Shown here: positions 57,650 to 64,000 of the stretch, piece after piece
Position numbering within the stretch: the first letter of the stretch is position 1
How the letters are laid out: the number at the start of each line of letters is the position of its first letter
Source: Alphaproteobacteria bacterium
Lineage (GTDB): Bacteria > Pseudomonadota > Alphaproteobacteria > Caulobacterales > Parvularculaceae
DNA: 64,000 nt
Direction of reading: 5' to 3'
Assembly (NCBI GenBank): GCA_016125425.1
Contig: WGLT01000023.1
Span: 1-64,000 of the forward strand
The notes under the pieces: model-generated
Seen by the model: only the letters and a program-made list of their open reading frames with translations
What the model was told of the DNA's origin: nothing
Database searches by the model: none
Translations under genes and position numbers: made by a program

Positions 57650-57853
57650 ATGGCGACCGGAACAGTGAAATGGTTCAACGCGACGAAAGGCTACGGCTTC
57701 ATCACGCCCGATGAAGGCGGCAAGGATGTGTTCGTACACATCACGGCCGTGCAGGCGGCGGGGCTCCAGGGCCTCAATGACGGCCAGCGCGTCAGCTACG
57801 ATCTCGCAACCGAGCGCGGCAAAACCGCAGCGGCGAACCTGAAAGTTCAGTAG
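57650..57853 (+). CDS. CspA family cold-shock protein
   Basis: MATGTVKWFNATKGYGFITPDEGGKDVFVHITAV. Confidence 0.96.
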   Translation: MATGTVKWFNATKGYGFITPDEGGKDVFVHITAVQAAGLQGLNDGQRVSYDLATERGKTAAANLKVQ

Positions 57854-57895
57854 CCACTCGCCCATTTGGACGGCGCAATTCTTCCGAATTGCGGG

Positions 57896-57925
57896 AAAGG
57901 CCGACGCAAAGCGCCGGCCTTTTTC
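57896..57925 (+). terminator. Rho-independent terminator of cold-shock gene
   Basis: AAAGGCCGACGC-AAA-GCGCCGGCCTTTTTC. Confidence 0.85.
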
Positions 57926-57995
57926 TCATGTCGCTGCCTCGGGCGAAAGTACAAAGGGTAGGCTCCCGCGAGATGGGGCGGGCCGATGCCCCTCG

Positions 57996-60005
57996 TCACA
58001 TCGTCGCGAGTCGGACGACGAAGCGAACGTCGCGCCCGGGCGCGACAACGACATCCTTGTTGAAGGACGCCGCATTGCGTTGCACGTCATTCGTCAGGTT
58101 GTGACCGATAATCGCGAATTCGACGCCGGGCTTGTCAATGAAGGGCCGCCAGGCAATTTGAGAATCGAAGGAGACATAGCTCGGCGTCGCCGCGTCGAAA
58201 GCGCCGAACTTGTTTTGTCGCCCGTAATAGTTGAATAGCGAGCTCGCATCGATCTTGGCGCTTGACCAGAAAAGCCCGCCGCCGATCCGATAGGGCGGAA
58301 TACGCGGAACATTCGTCCCGTCAGCGAAAGTGGCGCGCACATAGTCGCCGATCACATTGGCGTAGAGGCCTTTTTCCGAAGAGCCCCACAACAGATAGCT
58401 CGCCTTCCCTTCCGCTCCACGAAAATGCGCGTTCTGTTGCGCATAGTTGAGCTCTTTCAACTCTTCACTCGGTCCGAAGACGCAAACACCATCGCCATTG
58501 CAAGTGTTTCCAGTGAGCGCGCCATAGATATAATTGCTGAACCAGGAGCTGTAGACGGCGCTTTCAAACTGCAGTTTGTCCGTATTGATCCTCAGCGTCG
58601 CCTCTAGTGATTTTGCGCGTTCGATCTTGAGATTGGGATCGCCGGTTTCATAGGTGCCAGGACCATCGTGACCGCCTTGCGCAAAAAGTTCGACCACGCC
58701 TGGCGCCCGGCCGGTGTCGGATGCTGTCACGCCGAGTTTGACTTGATCCGTAAAGTCATAGACGAGGCCGATGGCGCCGCTCGCCGGCGTGAAATTGACG
58801 CTGGTCGGAATGGCCCCTGACGTTCCTTCAATATGCACATTCTCGATACGGGCGCTGCCCTGCATGTTTAGCCGAGAGGAAATTGGGATCTCGGTGAAGA
58901 GAAAGCCCGCTTCGCTGCGCGTCAGCGTCGGCAGGAGATAGGTGCTGTCTTCGCCGAGAGCCGAATATTTCCGATTCTGAAACTCCATGCCGACGGCCGA
59001 ATGGGTGACCGGCCCGATCGGATCGAGCAGCGCCTCAACGCGCCCATCGAATTCCTTATTCTTGAAGGTCGATACGATGCTGCCATCCGGATTCTCTTCG
59101 TTATGGGCGTAATCAGCATAGCTCGCGTCGACATTCAACGTTTTGAAAGGTCCCTGGCCGATATCGAATGACGAGCGCGAAATCGCCTTCGTCTGATGCA
59201 TGACGATGTGGGTGACGTCGCTCGGTATGCCATAGGTCGCATCATACCGAACGACCGCCGCCCCGACATGGCTGCCGTCGCCGAAAAAATAGGAGCCGCC
59301 AGCGGAGCCGCCAAAGGTGTGGGAGAAGGAGTTGTTCTGCTCTCCAAGCGGCGTGTCATAATCGTTGGCGTGACGGAAGAAGCCGTCGAGATGCAGAGCG
59401 AGCTGGCCGGAGCGCGTATCGAGGAGACCCGACGTCGAGCCGGCATTCGCGCTTATCGAATAGCTGCTCGTTACTTCCGCAGATACAGGCTGATCAGGAA
59501 GCGACATCGGAACCCGATTGTTAATCGAGTTAATGACGCCGCCGATCGCCTGGCTGCCATAGCGCAAGGTTCCGGCGCCGCGCACGACTTCAATGCTCTG
59601 CGCCGACAGAGGATCAATCGGCACGCCATGATCGGGGCCGATGTCAGATACATCCGAACTGGAGGTTCCATCCTCGAGCACGCGCACGCGGTTCGCGTCC
59701 ATACCGCGAATGATCGGGCGGCTGGCGCCAGCCGCAAAGCCGGACCCCGTAACGCCCGGCACGTTTCTCAGTGCGTCTGCAAGATTAGAGCCGCCGTTTT
59801 CTATAATTTGGTTGCGGTCGACGGAATTGACGATCGTCGCGAGATCATTCGCATTCGTTGTATATGGCGTCGCCGTGACGACTATCGCGTCCTGTGCGTC
59901 ACCGGAGTCATCAGCCGCGGCGGAATCCGCGGCATTGGCCGGCGCGCACAGGCCGGCGAGCGTCGCTGCAGCGACGCCGCAAAAGCAGGCGTTTTTGAAA
60001 GACAT
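57996..60005 (-). CDS. TonB-dependent receptor (metal receptor type, ZnuD-like by motif)
   Basis: IVVTATPYTTNANDLATIVNSVDRNQI, DIGPDHGVPIDPLSAQSIEVVRGAGTLRYGSQAIGGVINSINNRVP, C-terminal beta strand. Confidence 0.88.
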   Translation of the reverse strand: MSFKNACFCGVAAATLAGLCAPANAADSAAADDSGDAQDAIVVTATPYTTNANDLATIVNSVDRNQIIENGGSNLADALRNVPGVTGSGFAAGASRPIIRGMDANRVRVLEDGTSSSDVSDIGPDHGVPIDPLSAQSIEVVRGAGTLRYGSQAIGGVINSINNRVPMSLPDQPVSAEVTSSYSISANAGSTSGLLDTRSGQLALHLDGFFRHANDYDTPLGEQNNSFSHTFGGSAGGSYFFGDGSHVGAAVVRYDATYGIPSDVTHIVMHQTKAISRSSFDIGQGPFKTLNVDASYADYAHNEENPDGSIVSTFKNKEFDGRVEALLDPIGPVTHSAVGMEFQNRKYSALGEDSTYLLPTLTRSEAGFLFTEIPISSRLNMQGSARIENVHIEGTSGAIPTSVNFTPASGAIGLVYDFTDQVKLGVTASDTGRAPGVVELFAQGGHDGPGTYETGDPNLKIERAKSLEATLRINTDKLQFESAVYSSWFSNYIYGALTGNTCNGDGVCVFGPSEELKELNYAQQNAHFRGAEGKASYLLWGSSEKGLYANVIGDYVRATFADGTNVPRIPPYRIGGGLFWSSAKIDASSLFNYYGRQNKFGAFDAATPSYVSFDSQIAWRPFIDKPGVEFAIIGHNLTNDVQRNAASFNKDVVVAPGRDVRFVVRLATM

Positions 60006-60101
60006 TTCATTTTCCATTTCTGATGGGATTGACGATTCACGCGCTGCGATGCGCGCGCAAAGGCGCGACGTCAAAGCGCAGGCGAATTCAGTCTTCTCGG
60101 A

Positions 60102-60413
60102 TCAGAGATAGGGCGGGCCCCGCGGCGGCGGCAGCGGGATGATTTCAGTGCCCGGCACCGTCCATTTGCATTGCGGCGCAGGCGTCAGATCGACGCCGAC
60201 AGGAAGCACGACCGGGCTGCTCGGCGCCGATGCGGCGTGCATCCTGTCGCCCGCGATATGGAAAACGCAGGTGCTTTGATCGTGATTGGGCGCCATGCCC
60301 ACGGCGGAGACGGCATGGGCGGCCGACAGCGCCTGCACGAAAGCCAGCCAAAACGCCGCGAGCACTATAGCCGCACGAGTGGCGCCGCGATGGCGCGCGC
60401 CCCCCGCAGACAT
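60102..60413 (-). CDS. DUF2946-like small exported protein
   Basis: MSAGGARHRGATRAAIVLAAFWLAFVQALSAAHA...CVFHIAGD...IIPLPPPRGPPYL; upstream of the receptor. Confidence 0.55.
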   Translation of the reverse strand: MSAGGARHRGATRAAIVLAAFWLAFVQALSAAHAVSAVGMAPNHDQSTCVFHIAGDRMHAASAPSSPVVLPVGVDLTPAPQCKWTVPGTEIIPLPPPRGPPYL

Positions 60414-60559
60414 GCAATTTATTTGATTAATCCGCCAGCAAACGCCCAGGCGCAATTCCGCCTCTCTTACCGATACGGTTCGCGATGATAGGCGTTGGTT
60501 TACTTTCCGACAAGTCGCGCGAAGCAACGCCGATGGGTCGCGTTGCCGCTTCGCTCATA

Positions 60560-61132
60560 TCACGCGCATTCCCTCGGCTGCGCCAGAGCCGCAAAATCAA
60601 TCGCGAAGCCATCTTTTGTGTGCCGGCATACAATGCCTTTGAGCGTGCCGATTTCTATGGCTTCGCCGACGCGCGGTCGATGATCCGCCCGGATCGCGGC
60701 GCCCGCCTGCGAAATATCGAGTACGGCGCACTCAAATGTTTCTCCGCTCCCGATGAGTTTCGCCTCGGAAGACAGATTGAGCGTCAACCGATCGTGCGCC
60801 CGCCGCTCCAGTAGACGGATAAATGGAACGCCCCGCTCCGCGGCGTCGAGACGCTTCTTCAGATAGGCGCGCTGAGATTCCGAAAGGTCGAACTGGATGG
60901 CGATCCCGCCGTCAAAACAACGAACAACCTTACCGGTCAGGCGTCCAAGGCCTTGCGGATACGCGATGATCGCATCGCCCAGTTTGGCCTCCCGGTCCGT
61001 CGACATGGCCAGACCGCCTTCGGAAATGTCGATAATTCGGCCAGTCGTCTCATCTGTTCCGCCTTCCGACAAGAAGCGCACGCCAAGGTCAAGCGCCCGA
61101 CGTTGATATTTGCGGCGATCAATGTCCGCCAT
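60560..61132 (-). CDS. Tandem PilZ domain protein
   Basis: RKYQR ... DISEGG and RAHDR ... DISQAG, two complete PilZ signatures. Confidence 0.88.
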   Translation of the reverse strand: MADIDRRKYQRRALDLGVRFLSEGGTDETTGRIIDISEGGLAMSTDREAKLGDAIIAYPQGLGRLTGKVVRCFDGGIAIQFDLSESQRAYLKKRLDAAERGVPFIRLLERRAHDRLTLNLSSEAKLIGSGETFECAVLDISQAGAAIRADHRPRVGEAIEIGTLKGIVCRHTKDGFAIDFAALAQPRECA

Positions 61133-61294
61133 GAGAGAATCCTCCGAAGCCGGCCCTGCGCCGACGCGGACGCCGTTTCTCCTCTTGGCCTACCCTGGGG
61201 GCGCCGGCGCGCCGCCGCCCCGGAAGAGCGAAACGGCGACTTCGCGCCGGGCCGCGACAATGCGGGGCCCGAGGCTACGATGCGCAAACACAAG

Positions 61295-61309
61295 TTAATT
61301 CAACATTAA
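61295..61309. promoter_or_regulatory. CtrA binding site candidate
   Basis: TTAA-TTCAACA-TTAA, about 165 bp upstream of the PilZ gene. Confidence 0.5.
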
Positions 61310-61805
61310 AAAAACAACCTAAGATTGCATAAAAGCGCCGACGCGCAAGGCGGCCTTCACGGGAAAGGCTTACGGTCGTTTCGCCAGAGCGCTGGCAAAG
61401 CGTTCTTTAGATAGACGGCGCGAACCATTCTCCTAGCGTCATCATTTTGCCGCCGCGAAACGAAAAGAGACGCCAGCATGCAAGCGAAGCTTTCCTTCGC
61501 CTGCTCGTTGGTCGCGACATCGAACGCGCCGTCAGTTGGTCAGGCGGCCGCCGTAACAAAATTGCGATGGAAAGTTTTATCAGCTCGATCGAGACCGGTG
61601 CGGACGACGCAAAACTTTCTGCGCGCTTTCAGCGTATAAATTGACCTGTAAGACGGCCCTGTCCATTCCTCCAACATTATTCCACGTCCAAAAAACTTCA
61701 GCATCCGTTACGCTCATAGAGGCGCCGGCCCTGTCTTGCCGTCAGATAGAAATGAAAAGGCGCTTTAGCGCGCCGGAAGACGCATATCTGGATTGCAAAC
61801 CCGCC

Positions 61806-63104
61806 ATGACCCGCCACATACAGCGTTATGTGCTCGCTGCGGTCATCTCGCCCTTGCTGATGACAATGGCCGTAGCCGTGCTTCTCCTCACTCTTGAGCA
61901 GATGTTGCGGCTTTTTGACGTGGTTGTCGTCGAGCACGGGCCTGTCGCCGTCGTATGGCGAATGCTTCTCAATCTTCTGCCAGAATATCTCGGCCTATCA
62001 ATTCCGATCGGATTTTTGCTGGGAGTCGTGATCGGTTTTCGACGATTGTCGCAGTCGAACGCCCTTGACGCCATGCATTCGGCTGGCGTCTCGCTCAGAA
62101 GTATTGTCGCGCCCATTTTCGGACTTTCCGTCTTGTTAATGGGCGCGACTGTGATCGTAGTCGGATTCATTCAGCCCTACAGCGCTTATGAATTCGAGCG
62201 GCTTGGCTTCCTGATGCAGCACGGCGCATTCGGACTGCGGATCAAGGCGGGACAGTTCACGCCGATTGACAAGAATACAGTAATCAGGATCGCCAGCATA
62301 AGCCCAGCGGGCGCATATCAAGGCATCTACGCAGAAAGATGCGCGGCGCGCCGTAGCTGCATTGTGACCACGGCCGAACGCGCCGTCTGGGTATTCTCGC
62401 AGGACGGAGACCGGCAGGCGGCCTTGCGTCTGTATAACGGACGTCAAATCAATATTTCCGATCCGTCGGCGCCTGAGGGCGTCCTTGACTTCAAGTCCAT
62501 GGACTTTCCTATTTCGCGGCCGGACGCTCCTGCGTTTCGCCGCCGCGGCGAAATGAGCGGAGAGACCCCTTTGCCGGTGCTGGCCCGCATTGCATTCTCG
62601 CCCACGTCAGCGCGGAACAAAGAATATCTGGAAGACCGCGCGCAACTGCACTGGATTGCGCTCCAGGGTCTAACATTTCTGGCAATACCGTTTCTGGGCG
62701 CATCCTTCGGTATCGTCGGCAAACGGCGCGGCGGCGCATTGAACTTTGCGATTTCGCTTTTCGTGCTGATCGCCTACATCCAGCTCTTAAAAGCTGGCGC
62801 GCTCCGGGCGGACGGTGGCGCTTCGCCATGGCTTGTGATGTGGCCGAGCTTCATTTTGTTTTTTACTTTAAGTCTCGGCGCTTTCTACGTCGCCGCCGAA
62901 AGGCCAGGCGGTTTCGGTCTGAGACTTGCCTTGCCTGATTTGGCCGGAGCCGGCGTCCTTCCCAGGACAAAGCGCCATCCCACGTCAGAAATCAAGCCGG
63001 ACAAAAAAGCCGGCGGTGCGGGGACGCAACGGCGTCGCCTGCGCCTCGCGCGACAGACTGAACGGGTTTCCGAACGAGAAAGTATTCGCATATTCATTGA
63101 ATAG
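61806..63104 (+). CDS. LptF/LptG (YjgP/YjgQ) family permease
   Basis: MTRHIQRYVLAAVISPLLMTMAVAVLLLTLEQMLRLFDVV...LPEYLGLSIPIGFLLGVVIGFRRLSQSNALDAMHSAGVSL. Confidence 0.88.
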   Translation: MTRHIQRYVLAAVISPLLMTMAVAVLLLTLEQMLRLFDVVVVEHGPVAVVWRMLLNLLPEYLGLSIPIGFLLGVVIGFRRLSQSNALDAMHSAGVSLRSIVAPIFGLSVLLMGATVIVVGFIQPYSAYEFERLGFLMQHGAFGLRIKAGQFTPIDKNTVIRIASISPAGAYQGIYAERCAARRSCIVTTAERAVWVFSQDGDRQAALRLYNGRQINISDPSAPEGVLDFKSMDFPISRPDAPAFRRRGEMSGETPLPVLARIAFSPTSARNKEYLEDRAQLHWIALQGLTFLAIPFLGASFGIVGKRRGGALNFAISLFVLIAYIQLLKAGALRADGGASPWLVMWPSFILFFTLSLGAFYVAAERPGGFGLRLALPDLAGAGVLPRTKRHPTSEIKPDKKAGGAGTQRRRLRLARQTERVSERESIRIFIE

Positions 63105-64000
63105 GTTTTTGACGTAAAATCCGCCGGAGACTGCATCCCGGTTCGCCGTCAACCGGAGATTCGCCACGCCATAGTCGCCCATTCGCGGCGACTGCGCTTC
63201 GGCGAACGTAAGATATGACCTGCCTACGATATGATAGTCGAAAGCCGCCGCGCCGCGCCAATTCGCAGCGATGGGAAAATCCGCAACCGCCGAGAACGCC
63301 GCTGATACGGACGCTATATTCGGCAAGGCGTCGCCCGGCTTGGCGCCTAGAAACGGATTCGCTTGTACGAGTTCCGGATCGTTCACGGTGAAGGCGCTTG
63401 CAATCTGAAGCCAGGATAGCGGTCGCGCCGTTAACTCCCCTTCGAAGCCGAAATTTCGCGCCATTCCCGCATTTGCGATGAACGAAAATCCGTTGGGCAG
63501 GATCTGGTCCGTCTGGATGTTGCTCCAACGAATATAAAACCCGGCTGCGTTGAAAATCATTCGTCCGTCGAACCAGACTGACTTCAACCCGAGTTCCGTG
63601 CTCCACAAGCTGTCCGACTCGAACGTCGCAGTGCTTTCGCCCGCCTCTGCGGGTCCAAGCGCCGCCAACGGCGAATTGACGTTGAACCCTCCAATGCGTG
63701 ACCCGCGAGCCGACAGCACATAGAGGAGCAAATTGTCCGTCGCCTCGTAGGAGAGGGCGAATTTGGGAGTCGCGGCGAAGTGCCGTTTTGAATCTTTAAT
63801 TGATGGCGCGACCGCATTGAGCGAACCGCCCGAGTCAACGCTGACGGAGTATTTCGTGGCCGACCACCTGAGACCGGCGGTCAACTTCAGCTTTGGAATG
63901 ATTTCGTATGTAGCTTCGCCGAACAGCGCCGTTTCCCGGACTCTGTCTCTTCGTGAACTCACAAAAGGCAGCTCAGCGGGACTAACGCTGTCAACAATCA
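62985..64000 (-). CDS. TonB-dependent receptor, C-terminal part (truncated by window end)
   Basis: TALFGEATYEIIPKLKLTAGLRWSATKYSV...KNLFNEYANTFSFGNPF...PRTAGFFVRLDF; frame stays open to base 64000. Confidence 0.9.
   Translation of the reverse strand, partial: IVDSVSPAELPFVSSRRDRVRETALFGEATYEIIPKLKLTAGLRWSATKYSVSVDSGGSLNAVAPSIKDSKRHFAATPKFALSYEATDNLLLYVLSARGSRIGGFNVNSPLAALGPAEAGESTATFESDSLWSTELGLKSVWFDGRMIFNAAGFYIRWSNIQTDQILPNGFSFIANAGMARNFGFEGELTARPLSWLQIASAFTVNDPELVQANPFLGAKPGDALPNIASVSAAFSAVADFPIAANWRGAAAFDYHIVGRSYLTFAEAQSPRMGDYGVANLRLTANRDAVSGGFYVKNLFNEYANTFSFGNPFSLSREAQATPLRPRTAGFFVRLDF

Overview
This 64 kb window looks like an ordinary chromosomal segment from a GC-rich alphaproteobacterium. 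Evidence for that is a CtrA orthologue, GANTC sites, and a complete minus-strand division/cell-wall (dcw) cluster mraZ-rsmH-ftsL-ftsI-murE-murF-mraY-murD-ftsW-murG-murC-murB-ddl-ftsQ-ftsA-ftsZ followed by lpxC-bamD-recN-ligA. Flanking genes include an S-formylglutathione hydrolase fragment, HtrA/DegP, a two-component pair, an S10 peptidase, UvrD-like helicase, prmA, aminopeptidase P, panD, a CspA-type cold-shock gene, two TonB-dependent receptors and a tandem PilZ protein. I saw no CRISPR array, IS element or prophage. The main accessory feature is a complete N-type (alternate) F1Fo-ATPase operon (atpDCQRBEFAG, 8.3-14.8 kb). It sits between a CBS-Hsp20 pair and a hemerythrin-like gene. Perfect FNR/FixK-type dyads (TTGA-N6-TCAA) lie upstream of both flanking units and a degenerate one lies upstream of atpD, so I propose an oxygen-responsive island. 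A second signal is a helically phased array of CtrA half-sites with a perfect TTAA-N7-TTAA and an internal GANTC upstream of ftsZ, plus another perfect CtrA site upstream of the PilZ gene. I also report a decayed ABC/HlyD efflux operon, a frameshifted DUF4286-like gene, a probable tRNA-Ile2(CAU), a K+ channel with a C-terminal zinc ribbon, and several unusual hairpins. All calls come from reading the sequence; no database search was run.
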